This document shows, piece by piece, positions 31,202 through 40,127 of a stretch of 43,004 nt of DNA. A program made the translations under genes and the position numbers. Each line of letters starts with the position of its first letter. Position 1 is the first letter of the stretch. The stretch comes from an archaeon (lineage in GTDB: Archaea > Thermoproteota > Nitrososphaeria > Nitrososphaerales > CADDZS01). The stretch covers positions 1-43,004 of the forward strand of contig JAKAPU010000003.1 of NCBI GenBank assembly GCA_021806865.1, written 5' to 3'. Under the pieces are notes generated by a model. The model ran no database searches. It was not told the DNA's origin and saw nothing but the letters and a program-made list of their open reading frames with translations.

Positions 31202-32728
31202 CTATGTGCTGGTACTCACGTTGGCTGGAGGCCACGGCGAAGTGTTTTGAGTGATCGTGTTATCTGCATTTTCGAAAGTGAATGGATAGATTATGTAGTT
31301 TGTTGTGGCCACGTTGATCGGCTCCAGTATTTGCAGGGCCTGCACCGTGTGTCCGCTAACTACCAAGTTCTGCCACTGCATGAGTAGGATGTACTGTTGT
31401 GATTGCACCCACTGTCCTCCTAGAGTGAAGCTCATTGGTCCCATAGGCGTCTGATACGTATTGGACCTTAGAGCATTGCGTATTGCAACGTTGTTGAGAC
31501 TTCCTGCCTGTTCAATAGCGTCCGCAGCCAGCAGCACTTGGGTATAATAGACGCCCTCTAATGTTGGCGGGTGTCCGTTTGCCTGCTCATATGCGCTCAC
31601 TATTTGCGAGTTACTCACGTTATGCCCAAGAATGTTTCCAACGTATGGTACAAGAGGATTCCATGGGAAGGCAGACATTGCTCCGGCCGATACATTTCCG
31701 AGGCCACCAATTGCCTGGACAGCAAATGGAGCAACCGCTGTGCCTCTGGTGAGTAGCCAGGCCTTTGGCGTGTAGTTGTACTGCTGAGCTGCCTGGAACA
31801 TTAGAACTGCATCTGGTGGAAGCGGCAATCCGTACACTGCCTGGGCGTTAGCGGCTTTGGCGGCTTGGATGAATGTGTCCATTTCTGTCTGACTTCCAGG
31901 AGTGAAAGTGGTGTCCGAGCAAGTACATACAGTGTATCCAAGCTGTCTGGCATAGGCTTCTCCAGCCTGGTTGTTGTACTGTGCGGCTGGGTCGCCCTCC
32001 CCGAAGAAAGCGATCGTGACGTTGTTCGAAGAAGTGGAAGGATCAACGGAATGGAACCAGTTCAAGAATACGTGAGCTTCGTTTGTCTCATTTTCAAAGG
32101 GTGAGAATATCCACGAGCTGTTACAGTTGGTGGTGCAAGTCTTGTAGGTTGAAATGTACACGGGCCCGACGTATGGAATCTGAGTCTTTGTTGCAAAAGA
32201 TTGAGCCACACTGTCCTGAACTCCACCAAGCTCTCCAAGGATTATGGATGCATGATAAGTGGAGACCAGTTCATTCAGATTAGTAACTCCAATGCTGGGA
32301 TTTGACTGATCGTCGAGCACCACCAGTTTGATCATCGCATGTGAACCATTAGCAAGCGGAATTCCGCCAAGACTGTTGACATAATTTATAGCATAATTGA
32401 ACGTCCAGTTCTGCTCCTGACCAAATGCTTGCAAGTTGCCTGTCATTGAAAGTGTTGCCCCAAACGTAACAGTAATAGTTGAGGGACTAGACTGTGACGT
32501 TGTTGTAGTGGAAGTTGTGCTGGTTGAAGTGGGTATCGACGAGCTTGTAGTTAGGCTAGGAGAAATAGTCTGACTAGAAGTCGTGCTTGTAGGAGTACTC
32601 GTGCTCTTGGTGAGAGAAGGGATAAGGAACACGCCAGCTATAGCGACTATAACCAATATGATTATGATGACAACAGCTGCAGCAACAGTCGAAACGGAAC
32701 GTCTATCTTGGATCGTGATTTTCCTCAT
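31202..32728 (-). CDS. branched-chain amino acid/amide ABC substrate-binding protein
   Basis: 508 residues. An N-terminal membrane anchor (about residues 12-37, very hydrophobic) is followed by a ~50-residue linker almost wholly of Ser, Thr and Pro, then a periplasmic-binding-protein type 1 domain: TFGATLSMTGNLQAFGQEQNWTF, KLVVLDDQSNPSIGVTNL, GELGGVQDSVA, YVGPVYIST, then VTIAFFGEGDPAAQYNNQ. The anchor plus S/T linker is the usual archaeal way to tether such domains outside the membrane. A TATA-like string around 32755-32761 lies about 29 bases before its ATG, so it has its own leaderless promoter despite lying behind livM by 55 bases. The ligand is probably an amino acid, amide or urea. Confidence 0.85.
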   Translation of the reverse strand: MRKITIQDRRSVSTVAAAVVIIIILVIVAIAGVFLIPSLTKSTSTPTSTTSSQTISPSLTTSSSIPTSTSTTSTTTTSQSSPSTITVTFGATLSMTGNLQAFGQEQNWTFNYAINYVNSLGGIPLANGSHAMIKLVVLDDQSNPSIGVTNLNELVSTYHASIILGELGGVQDSVAQSFATKTQIPYVGPVYISTYKTCTTNCNSSWIFSPFENETNEAHVFLNWFHSVDPSTSSNNVTIAFFGEGDPAAQYNNQAGEAYARQLGYTVCTCSDTTFTPGSQTEMDTFIQAAKAANAQAVYGLPLPPDAVLMFQAAQQYNYTPKAWLLTRGTAVAPFAVQAIGGLGNVSAGAMSAFPWNPLVPYVGNILGHNVSNSQIVSAYEQANGHPPTLEGVYYTQVLLAADAIEQAGSLNNVAIRNALRSNTYQTPMGPMSFTLGGQWVQSQQYILLMQWQNLVVSGHTVQALQILEPINVATTNYIIYPFTFENADNTITQNTSPWPPANVSTST

Positions 32729-32783
32729 ATTATTCGAGTGCCCTCAGACGACCATTATTTACTACTTTCGGCAAATGGCAAGG

Positions 32784-33779
32784 TCAATGTGATATGCTTT
32801 GGCCAGGGGAACGCCTACGATACAGGCGAGTGACCGTTGATACGATGCCCTTTGGCAAGAGAACAGCTACTATGATTATGACTACCGAGAACGCAAGTTC
32901 GTCAGCATTGCTATTTGCAAAAATTACTGGTGAGTAATACTCGATCAGGCTGAAGATCAGCGCGCCAAGAATGGGGCCTTCGAAGGTACCTATTCCACCT
33001 ATGATCACCATGAAAATAGGGAACAGTGAGAAGCTCAGATCACTGAAAACGGTGGTGCTAATGCTCCCCACAAGCTGAAGGTAGAAAGCACCGGCTATTG
33101 CCGCAATAAATCCGCTTATCATCAGTGCAATAGTTTTGTAAAAGAGTACATTCACTCCAAGGCTCGCCGAGGCAGTCTCGTCGTCTCCAGTGGCTCGAAG
33201 TGCAATTCCAACTCTAGACCGCATCACGAGTAGAACACCGAAGATAGAAAGGCCGGCCATCGCGAGGCCTAGATAATAGAAATCACCTGCTGACATGATC
33301 AGATTAAGAGGGACGTTCAGGCTTTCTCGATTCGAGAAGTATTCGACTAGTGGCTTTATTATCACAGGAACGACGAGAGTGGCTATCGCGAAATAGTCAC
33401 TTCGAAGTCGAAATGTGGGGATAAGAGTGAGGCTGAAGAGGATTCCAGCAACACCGGCGATTATCATTGCAGGAACAACCTGAATCCCAGCGGCCATCGC
33501 AAGCCCAGCAATGATTGCACCGAGCCCAAAAAACGCGACGAGCCCGAGATTCAGTAATCCGGCGTAGCCTCCAACCATGTTCCAGCTGACAGCTAGGGCG
33601 ATCCACATGAAATACACTGAGTAGGTGCTTAGGACATACTGCGGTCCCGCTATCGTAAGCGGATAAATCCCGGCAGCAACAAGCCCGACAAGGACGACGA
33701 CCGGCGACAATGTCCGACCCCTCTTGAATATACCGAGCTGTCGCAGCAGAGATTTTGCGGTAGCAGAACCATTGCTCAT
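32784..33779 (-). CDS. livM: branched-chain amino acid/amide ABC permease LivM
   Basis: 331 residues with about nine hydrophobic segments. The LivM type is shown by SWNMVGGYAGLLNLGLVAFFGLGA near residues 64-87, RLRSDYFAIATLVVPVI, the EAA-like loop MRSRVGIALRATGDDETASASLGVNV and GGIGTFEGPILGALIF. It pairs with LivH as one channel half. It begins 7 bases after livH in the same operon. Confidence 0.9.
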   Translation of the reverse strand: MSNGSATAKSLLRQLGIFKRGRTLSPVVVLVGLVAAGIYPLTIAGPQYVLSTYSVYFMWIALAVSWNMVGGYAGLLNLGLVAFFGLGAIIAGLAMAAGIQVVPAMIIAGVAGILFSLTLIPTFRLRSDYFAIATLVVPVIIKPLVEYFSNRESLNVPLNLIMSAGDFYYLGLAMAGLSIFGVLLVMRSRVGIALRATGDDETASASLGVNVLFYKTIALMISGFIAAIAGAFYLQLVGSISTTVFSDLSFSLFPIFMVIIGGIGTFEGPILGALIFSLIEYYSPVIFANSNADELAFSVVIIIVAVLLPKGIVSTVTRLYRRRSPGQSISH

Positions 33780-33786
33780 TTGACAG

Positions 33787-34755
33787 CTACTTCCTCAGGC
33801 TTACGCCAAACAGTCCAGTGGGTCTAACCATCAACACGATTAAGAATGCTATGAACGCGATCAACGAGCCGAAGTCACTGGGGAACTGCAGCTTTGAAAG
33901 AACCTCGAGAGCTACAAAATTTCCCACGCTTATTATCAACCCAACTACGAGCCCTCCCAGCAAGGTTCCAAGTATGTTCCCGACTCCTCCAAGTATTATT
34001 ACTGCAAGTATTATCGAAAGCAGTGTAGTGTTGCCATCAGTTGGAGAGACAGGTGTTGTGAAAGCGTAAATCCCGCCCGCGAGTCCCGCTAGTGCGGATC
34101 CCAGGACAAATGAAAGCAGCCTTGTCTTACGCACGTCAATTCCTGAAAATTCTGCAGCCTGCCAATCTTGTGCGGTTGCTCTAATCGACTTGCCGGTGTA
34201 AGTGCGCGAGAGGAAAAGATGAACCAGAGGTATAGCAACAATCGCGAGCAAAAAGGCAATCAGTTGCGGCTCGGCAAAAATAAGGCCGCCGAAGTGAAGT
34301 GATGTCTGCGAGTAGTTTTGGTTTTGCACTATGGAGCTTATACTCCCGCTTGGCTGTAGTTGCGGGATCAATCTAGTTCCGAAAATGGTCAAACCATTTG
34401 GTATGATGTACTGTATCAGAATTGAAAGACCAAAAGTCGCCAGCAGTGGTGCTTCGAACCCCGTTTTTTCGATTCTATAGATCATAGCAAGGTATACGCC
34501 TGCTCCAATCAGAGCAAGGGCAAAGAAATCGATCATAATAGAAGCAAGAGGGTCAACGTGCAAGGAGGGGGTAAATGAGATCGAAAATTGAATCGTGAAA
34601 AATGCCGCCAGCACAATGAGAGAACCGTGGGCCACATTCAGTATCCTTTGAACACCGAAAATCAAGGACAGTCCAACGGCGGCTAGAGCAAAGAAACCTC
34701 CTTCGAGTACCCCTGTTACAAGCGATTGGAGGACACTTTCCAAACCGACACTCAT
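33787..34755 (-). CDS. livH: branched-chain amino acid/amide ABC permease LivH
   Basis: 322 residues, about eight membrane helices. LivH features are GVLEGGFFALAAVGLSLIFGVQRILNVAHGSL (split across the first helix and the NxxHG turn), SRTYTGKSIRATAQDWQAAEFSGIDV and ILGGVGNILGTLLGGLVVG. The start codon overlaps the stop of livF by 4 bases. Partner of LivM. Confidence 0.9.
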   Translation of the reverse strand: MSVGLESVLQSLVTGVLEGGFFALAAVGLSLIFGVQRILNVAHGSLIVLAAFFTIQFSISFTPSLHVDPLASIMIDFFALALIGAGVYLAMIYRIEKTGFEAPLLATFGLSILIQYIIPNGLTIFGTRLIPQLQPSGSISSIVQNQNYSQTSLHFGGLIFAEPQLIAFLLAIVAIPLVHLFLSRTYTGKSIRATAQDWQAAEFSGIDVRKTRLLSFVLGSALAGLAGGIYAFTTPVSPTDGNTTLLSIILAVIILGGVGNILGTLLGGLVVGLIISVGNFVALEVLSKLQFPSDFGSLIAFIAFLIVLMVRPTGLFGVSLRK

Positions 34756-35468
34756 TGTGCTAACTCTCCCAGTCCGAGGTACGCCCTGCGCACCGAGGGA
34801 TCGTCTGCAAGTTTCCCGCTGTCTCCCTCCAGAACTATTCGACCGTTTTCTATCACGTAGCTTCTCTTCGAGACTTCGAGCGCCCTTTCTGCATTCTGCT
34901 CTGCGAGAAGAATTGAAACCCCCATTTGGTTGATTGACTCTATTGAATCAAGCACACGATCGAACATCACAGGAGCAAGGCCCGCCGATAGTTCGTCGAG
35001 CAGCATCAGCTTCGGTTTCGCCATCAGCGCTCGACCAATAGCCAGCATTTGTTGTTCTCCTCCGGAGAGATTTCCAGCATATTGCGTTCTTCTCTCCTTC
35101 AGGACCGGAAACAGTTTGAAGACTTCGCCAACTCTAGAACTCATATCAGAGACTTTCGGCGGAGATCCGAGGAGCAAATTATCCTCAACAGTCATTGCCT
35201 GGAAGAGCCTTCGCCCTTCCGGAACATAGGAGATCCCATCTCTCACACGACTGTGTACGTTTTTTCCATATAGAGACAAATTTTCAAACCTGATGTCACC
35301 AGATGAGGGTTTTACAATTCCAATTATACTGCGTAAGATCGTCGACTTGCCCGCCCCATTTGATCCCACAAGTGACACAATTTCGCCCTTGTCCACTTTG
35401 ATTGAGACATTCCATATTACGCGAATGTTCCCGTATGAGGCAGAGAGATTTTCGACTACTAGCGACAC
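34752..35468 (-). CDS. livF: branched-chain amino acid/amide ABC ATP-binding protein LivF
   Basis: 238 residues, the typical short LivF. Walker A is GSNGAGKST, signature LSGGEQQM, Walker B LMLLDELSAGL and the LAEQNAERAL switch region is characteristic of LivF. YVPEGRRLFQAMTVEDNLLLG is a further LivF hallmark. It begins 15 bases after livG. It powers the LivHM channel together with LivG. Confidence 0.92.
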   Translation of the reverse strand: MSLVVENLSASYGNIRVIWNVSIKVDKGEIVSLVGSNGAGKSTILRSIIGIVKPSSGDIRFENLSLYGKNVHSRVRDGISYVPEGRRLFQAMTVEDNLLLGSPPKVSDMSSRVGEVFKLFPVLKERRTQYAGNLSGGEQQMLAIGRALMAKPKLMLLDELSAGLAPVMFDRVLDSIESINQMGVSILLAEQNAERALEVSKRSYVIENGRIVLEGDSGKLADDPSVRRAYLGLGELAQ

Positions 35469-35483
35469 GCTTACTTCACCCGA

Positions 35484-36251
35484 TTACTGTTTGATATTTT
35501 CAGGTTGCGGACGGCTCCTCCCCATGTAGGCTTCCACAACTTGCAGATTGTTGACTACTTCAGAAGGGGTACCTTCAGCCAGTTTCTCACCGTGGTCCAT
35601 TACCACAACTCTCTCACAGAGCTGCATTATGGCAGCCATGACATGTTCGATGACCAGAAGCGAAACCCTGCTCTCCTTGTTCAACCTCTTTAACAGCGCA
35701 AGTGTCTCAGCTATCTCGGTCTGGTTTAAGCCAGCCATTATTTCGTCAAGCATCAAAAGTTTGGGCTTTGCTGCGATAGCGCGAGCAAGTTCTAGCTTTC
35801 TTTGCTCAGCCAGTGTCAGTTCTCCTGCTAAAGATTCTTCCTTACCATCCAGACCGACGTAATCAAGTGCATCTAGCGCCGATGATCGAGAACTACGTAT
35901 CGAGAACACGTGCTCTCTGCCAAAAAGCGAGCCGGCAAGAACATTTTCAAGAACAGTCATTCGTGAAAAAGGTTTTACAATCTGAAAAGTGCGCGAGATT
36001 CCCATCCGTGAAATCTGATGCGGCCTCTTGCCAGAAACACTTTCGCCGGCCAATCTAATCTCTCCGTCGTCGGGCTTGTAAATTCCAGCGATCAAGTTGA
36101 AAGCGGTTGTCTTGCCAGCTCCATTAGGCCCTATGAGTCCTAGAATTTCGCATTCGTTCAGCGAAAATGACAAGTCCTTCACGGCAAGGAGTCCCTTGAA
36201 TGATTTCGAGATGCGATCCACCTCAAGCAATGGCCTAGTTCTATCTGACAT
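35484..36251 (-). CDS. livG: branched-chain amino acid/amide ABC ATP-binding protein LivG
   Basis: 255 residues. Walker A GPNGAGKTT, ISRTFQIVKPFSRMTVLENV after it, a signature changed to LTLAEQRK (the usual LSxGxQ reads LTLAEQ), Walker B LLMLDEIMAGLN and switch VIEHVM. First gene of the livGFHM operon; an AT-rich stretch near 36289-36299 about 40 bases upstream may be its TATA box. Confidence 0.92.
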   Translation of the reverse strand: MSDRTRPLLEVDRISKSFKGLLAVKDLSFSLNECEILGLIGPNGAGKTTAFNLIAGIYKPDDGEIRLAGESVSGKRPHQISRMGISRTFQIVKPFSRMTVLENVLAGSLFGREHVFSIRSSRSSALDALDYVGLDGKEESLAGELTLAEQRKLELARAIAAKPKLLMLDEIMAGLNQTEIAETLALLKRLNKESRVSLLVIEHVMAAIMQLCERVVVMDHGEKLAEGTPSEVVNNLQVVEAYMGRSRPQPENIKQ

Positions 36252-36351
36252 TCTTATGCCGCTTCGAAAAAGCGCGGATATCGGTCGCTATTAAAATATT
36301 GACTGCAGAATTTGTCTTTGCACAAACGGAGTTCGGCGAGCCCAGTTCTAC

Positions 36352-36759
36352 TCAGACAATGTAGTGCAGCTTCGTGTGCAACGACATCTCGATATCCGTA
36401 TTGAATCGTCTTCCGCAGTGCGGACATTCGTAGACGCCGTCAGGAGTCTTTGGCGCCTTTTCTATTTCTTCCATCCAGGAGGGCGCAGTGGATCCAGGGA
36501 TTCTGTTGAGCGTGAACTTGTTCTTGCCTCTCTTCTCGTATCTGAAGGCAGTGTTGAGCTCAAGGTTATCCAAAATCGTATCCAGTCCGCGCTCAAAATT
36601 TTGGACGAGTTCTCGGCGCCTGAATCCTTCGACGTCTTCCTCGATCACCACAATTTCGTGCATTTTGACAAAAGTCGGCACTTCCCACCGATTCTGTATT
36701 GCTAGAGCCAGTTCTGCGAGCTGTTTCTCCGAGATGTCTTTTGTCTGAATCGTGATCAA
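36352..36759 (-). CDS. small C2H2 zinc-finger protein
   Basis: 135 residues. The last 25 residues form a classical C2H2 finger: C112-x2-C115-x12-H128-x3-H132, within ECPHCGRRFNTDIEMSLHTK. The first ~95 residues are an alpha/beta domain of unknown type, with EKQLAELALAIQNRWEVPTF and VKMHEIVVIEEDVEGFRRREL. Single C2H2 fingers of this form occur in archaea, mostly with unknown roles, probably nucleic-acid or protein contacts. It is divergent from the PEP carboxylase gene, sharing a 68-base promoter region, which might link it to that gene's regulation. Confidence 0.7.
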   Translation of the reverse strand: MITIQTKDISEKQLAELALAIQNRWEVPTFVKMHEIVVIEEDVEGFRRRELVQNFERGLDTILDNLELNTAFRYEKRGKNKFTLNRIPGSTAPSWMEEIEKAPKTPDGVYECPHCGRRFNTDIEMSLHTKLHYIV

Positions 36760-36827
36760 GATCGTCGCTGTAAAAACAGACTTCTGCGCAAGCGTACTTT
36801 ACTATTTCTGTTTCCCTGAATCGCCAA

Positions 36828-39722
36828 ATGGATTTTAACCGCACTTCAACAGAGCAACGGAAAGGTGCGAGATTGAATTCCTCACGAAAGCGGTCTCGAA
36901 ATGTGCAACCATTTCGTAGCAAGGAGCCCTTTCCTTCCGCTAGTAAGATAAGCGCCGATGTGCACCTTCTTGGCGACATTCTTGGTGAAACAATAATCCA
37001 GCAAGAAGGTCAAAGGATGTTTGATCTGGAAGAAAGACTTCGCCTGCTTTCAAAAAGAGCCAGATCGCAGAAACCTGGGAAAAGGGCAGCGACGGAGAAA
37101 GAAATCACCGAATTTGTCTCCAAGCTCTCTTTGGATGAATGTTTGGTGATGCTACACTCATTTTCAACTTACTTTCAACTAGTCAATCTAATCGAGGATC
37201 GCCACCGAGTCAGAGTGCTTAGAGAGAGGGAGGTTGCTGCCTCAAGAAGCAAAGATCATCGGCGAAGAGTACCTGAGTCAGCCTACGATCTCGTCTTCAC
37301 TCTGAAGGAGCATGGTTATTCAATTGAGGATGTAATTGATTTCTTCAAGAATCTCAGGATCGAGCTTGTCTTCACAGCACACCCGAACGAGGCAAGACGC
37401 AGAACTGTTTTGGAAAAGACGTACAAATTGACCGAGCTCCTGGCCGCCCTAGATCTGGAAAACAATTTAACACCCTTTGAGAGGTCTCAGATTGTAGAGA
37501 ACATTCGAGCTTACGTCAGCACACTGTGGCAAACGGACGAGGTGAGGGAAAGAGACCTCACCGTTACAGATGAGGTTAAGATTGGTCTATACTACATGAA
37601 AGAGATCGTTTTCCCCCTCATTCCAATCATGTATGCCAGGTTCGAGGATGCGCTGGATAGAGCCTACGGAGAATCTCGGACGATTCCCACGTACATATTC
37701 TTTGGTTCTTGGAGAGGATCTGATCGAGATGGAAATCCAAACGTGACTCCAGACCTGACTTTCCAAACTGCAAAGATGCTTCGAAGTGCTATAATGAAAC
37801 TGTACGACGAAAAGTTATTCGATCTTACAGACAAGCTCTCGCAATCGGTTCACATCTCTGATTTGAGTAAAGAATTGCAGGAGTCCATAGATCGAGAAAA
37901 GGAGCTTCGACCAGACGTTTGGGAAGAAATCAAACGATCCAATCTCTATGAGCCTTACAGGACCAAATTGACCTTCATGCACAACAAATTAATGGCTGCT
38001 CTAAATGAAAGTGCTGAGCCAAGATACGCTTCGGCCTCTGAATTTGTCAATGATCTGAAATTGATCTATGACAGCCTAGTTTGGGCAGGTGCTGAACTCG
38101 TCGCGCGTACTTTTGTTCTTCCTCTAATCAGGCAGGCGGAGACCTTTGGGTTCGAATTTGCAGCGCTGGACGTGAGGCAACACAGCGCGAAGCATCAACT
38201 TGTAGTATCTGAGATTTTGAAGAGTTCAGGAATCAAGGAAGATTACGGCACTCTCGGCGAGAATGAGAAGATCAATCTTTTGAACGGTCTGATATTCCGA
38301 TCGGAGCCTGTCCTGGTCGAAGCCAAGTCATTGACCGATTCCGAAGCCCGATTGTACTTCTCCACTTTCAAAATGATCAAGCAGATACAAGACCAGTTGT
38401 CGCCAAACGCGATCAAGTCTTACGTGATCAGCATGTGCAGCGACGTAAGCGATGTGCTCGAGGTGCTCCTTTTAATGAAGATCGTCGGCTTGTATGATCC
38501 TGCCTCCAAGAAATCTGGCCTTGATATTGTCCCATTGTTTGAGACAATCGATGACCTCAGAAGCTGCACTTCGGTAATGTCAGAACTGCTCGATTTGAAA
38601 TCCTATTCGAATCAGCTCGCACTGCGAGGTAATTCGCAGGAAGTGATGTTGGGCTATTCCGACAGCACCAAGGATGGCGGTTACCTAACTTCGCGCTGGG
38701 AGCTTTACAAAGCAGAGCGAGATCTCAGTAGATTGTTCAGCAGTAGAGGAATCCCGCTCAAATTCTTCCATGGGAGAGGTGGATCGGTGAGCAGGGGAGG
38801 CGAACCAACCATCGACGCAATTAGAAGCGAGCCAGCGGAAGCCTACTCGGGAAGGATAAAGATCACAGAACAGGGCGAGGTAATACCTTCCAATTATTCC
38901 AGCGTCGAGATAGCCATCCGTCACTTGGAGCAGATCTCCTTCGGAATGGCGCTTGCAATGCTCGATCGCAAGTCTAGAACTCGCTCAATTAAGCAAAATG
39001 AACCCACATGGTTCTCCTACGTCGAGGAAATGTCCAACACGAACAGAGAGAAATTCACCAAATTTATCTACAAAACAAAGGAGTTTCGAGATTACTTCCT
39101 CAACGCTACTCCCATAAGGGAACTAGCCATGCTGAAAGTGAGCTCAAGGCCCGTATCAAGGCGTGGAACCATCGAAATAGAAGACGTTAGAGCAATACCA
39201 TGGGTATTCAGCTGGACTCAGAACAGGCACCTTATCCCAGGCTGGTACCCGATTGGGTATGCGCTCGACCAGTTTTCCCGCGCGCATGGTAAGGAAGGAC
39301 TTTCTACGCTCAGGCGCATGTACAGGGATTGGCTGTTTTTCCGAACTGTGCTTGACAACGTACAGATGATTCTCATCAAAACCGATTTGATGATTTCAGA
39401 GCTTTATTCAAATCTCGAAGAAGACCAAAAAGCCAGAAGGATAGTCTTTGGAGAATTCAAGAGACAGCTTGAGCTCTCAGTCAAAACTATCCTCACAATC
39501 ACTGGCCAAAGCACTCTACTTGAGCGTAACAGGTTGCTGAGACATTCGATCGAGGTCAGAAACCCCTACATCGATCCGATGAATCACATACAGGTGAGAC
39601 TGCTCAAAGAAAACAGAATCCAGATCAGTAGGCCCAAGGACTTGACAGGTCGAGACATAATCGATACGGCGATCCTCCTTAGCATAGTAGGAATCGCCTC
39701 AGGCATGAAAAACACCGGATAG
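36828..39722 (+). CDS. ppc: phosphoenolpyruvate carboxylase, long (bacterial-type) form
   Basis: 964 residues, full length for the bacterial/plant-type enzyme and almost twice the archaeal PpcA type. It makes oxaloacetate from PEP and bicarbonate. The active-site His is in VFTAHPNEARRRT (H185; most enzymes read TAHPTE). GSWRGSDRDGNPNVTPD (near 293), VMLGYSDSTKDGGYLTS, FHGRGGSVSRGGEPT (near 647) and the C-terminal RNPYIDPMNHIQV with final GMKNTG are all conserved. An AT-rich stretch about 30 bases upstream suits the promoter. The N-terminus of ~50 residues is basic and probably not conserved. Its role would be anaplerotic CO2 fixation, as in autotrophic Thaumarchaeota. A terminator hairpin follows the stop. 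Confidence 0.95.
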   Translation: MDFNRTSTEQRKGARLNSSRKRSRNVQPFRSKEPFPSASKISADVHLLGDILGETIIQQEGQRMFDLEERLRLLSKRARSQKPGKRAATEKEITEFVSKLSLDECLVMLHSFSTYFQLVNLIEDRHRVRVLREREVAASRSKDHRRRVPESAYDLVFTLKEHGYSIEDVIDFFKNLRIELVFTAHPNEARRRTVLEKTYKLTELLAALDLENNLTPFERSQIVENIRAYVSTLWQTDEVRERDLTVTDEVKIGLYYMKEIVFPLIPIMYARFEDALDRAYGESRTIPTYIFFGSWRGSDRDGNPNVTPDLTFQTAKMLRSAIMKLYDEKLFDLTDKLSQSVHISDLSKELQESIDREKELRPDVWEEIKRSNLYEPYRTKLTFMHNKLMAALNESAEPRYASASEFVNDLKLIYDSLVWAGAELVARTFVLPLIRQAETFGFEFAALDVRQHSAKHQLVVSEILKSSGIKEDYGTLGENEKINLLNGLIFRSEPVLVEAKSLTDSEARLYFSTFKMIKQIQDQLSPNAIKSYVISMCSDVSDVLEVLLLMKIVGLYDPASKKSGLDIVPLFETIDDLRSCTSVMSELLDLKSYSNQLALRGNSQEVMLGYSDSTKDGGYLTSRWELYKAERDLSRLFSSRGIPLKFFHGRGGSVSRGGEPTIDAIRSEPAEAYSGRIKITEQGEVIPSNYSSVEIAIRHLEQISFGMALAMLDRKSRTRSIKQNEPTWFSYVEEMSNTNREKFTKFIYKTKEFRDYFLNATPIRELAMLKVSSRPVSRRGTIEIEDVRAIPWVFSWTQNRHLIPGWYPIGYALDQFSRAHGKEGLSTLRRMYRDWLFFRTVLDNVQMILIKTDLMISELYSNLEEDQKARRIVFGEFKRQLELSVKTILTITGQSTLLERNRLLRHSIEVRNPYIDPMNHIQVRLLKENRIQISRPKDLTGRDIIDTAILLSIVGIASGMKNTG

Positions 39723-39747
39723 AAGATTCACAAGACCCTAATCTTCT
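39721..39747 (+). terminator. hairpin after the PEP carboxylase stop
   Basis: AGAAGATT (39721-39728) and AATCTTCT (39740-39747) form a perfect 8-bp stem around an 11-base loop, beginning inside the stop codon. There is no long T-run, so termination is inferred from position. Confidence 0.5.
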
Positions 39748-39753
39748 GACAAC

Positions 39754-39760
39754 TCTTAAA
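39754..39760 (+). promoter_or_regulatory. TATA-like box of tRNA-Phe
   Basis: TCTTAAA lies 34-40 bases before the tRNA 5' end at 39794, so transcription would start about ten bases upstream of the mature end. Confidence 0.4.
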
Positions 39761-39793
39761 TCGGTTGTTCGTAAAGTGCTAGTCTGACTGTTT

Positions 39794-39891
39794 GCCGAGG
39801 TAGCTCAGCCTGGGAGAGCACCCGCAAGGAAAAGTCCTTGGTGAAGCTGAAGACCGGGCTGTCGTGTGTTCAAGTCACACCCTCGGCACCA
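39794..39891 (+). tRNA. tRNA-Phe (GAA) with an intron in the anticodon stem
   Basis: The exons 39794-39824 and 39846-39891 join to a 77-base tRNA: acceptor GCCGAGG/CCTCGGC with discriminator A and encoded CCA, D-stem GCTC/GAGC, anticodon stem CCCGG/CCGGG, loop CTGAAGA (anticodon GAA), T-stem GTGTG/CACAC and T-loop TTCAAGT. The 21-base intron (39825-39845) interrupts the 5' strand of the anticodon stem after position 30, not the canonical 37/38 site, and folds into a hairpin with stem CAAGGA/TCCTTG. Confidence 0.92.
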
Positions 39892-40127
39892 ATATTCCAT
39901 TTGATTACCTAGGGATTGTGTGCGTGTTCTCAATTGGAAGATGCAGATTTGCATCTCATGAGTTCTCAATTTCAGAAGGGTGTTCAAATTGTAGAACAAG
40001 ACCTCAACATCTACTGAACTTCCTCACTTGAGAATTTCTCCATTACTCGTATAGGCAGATTCTTTGTTCAAAAGTATTAGACTAAATATAATACTTGCAA
40101 ATACCTTGAAGAGAGGTAATAAGTGAA

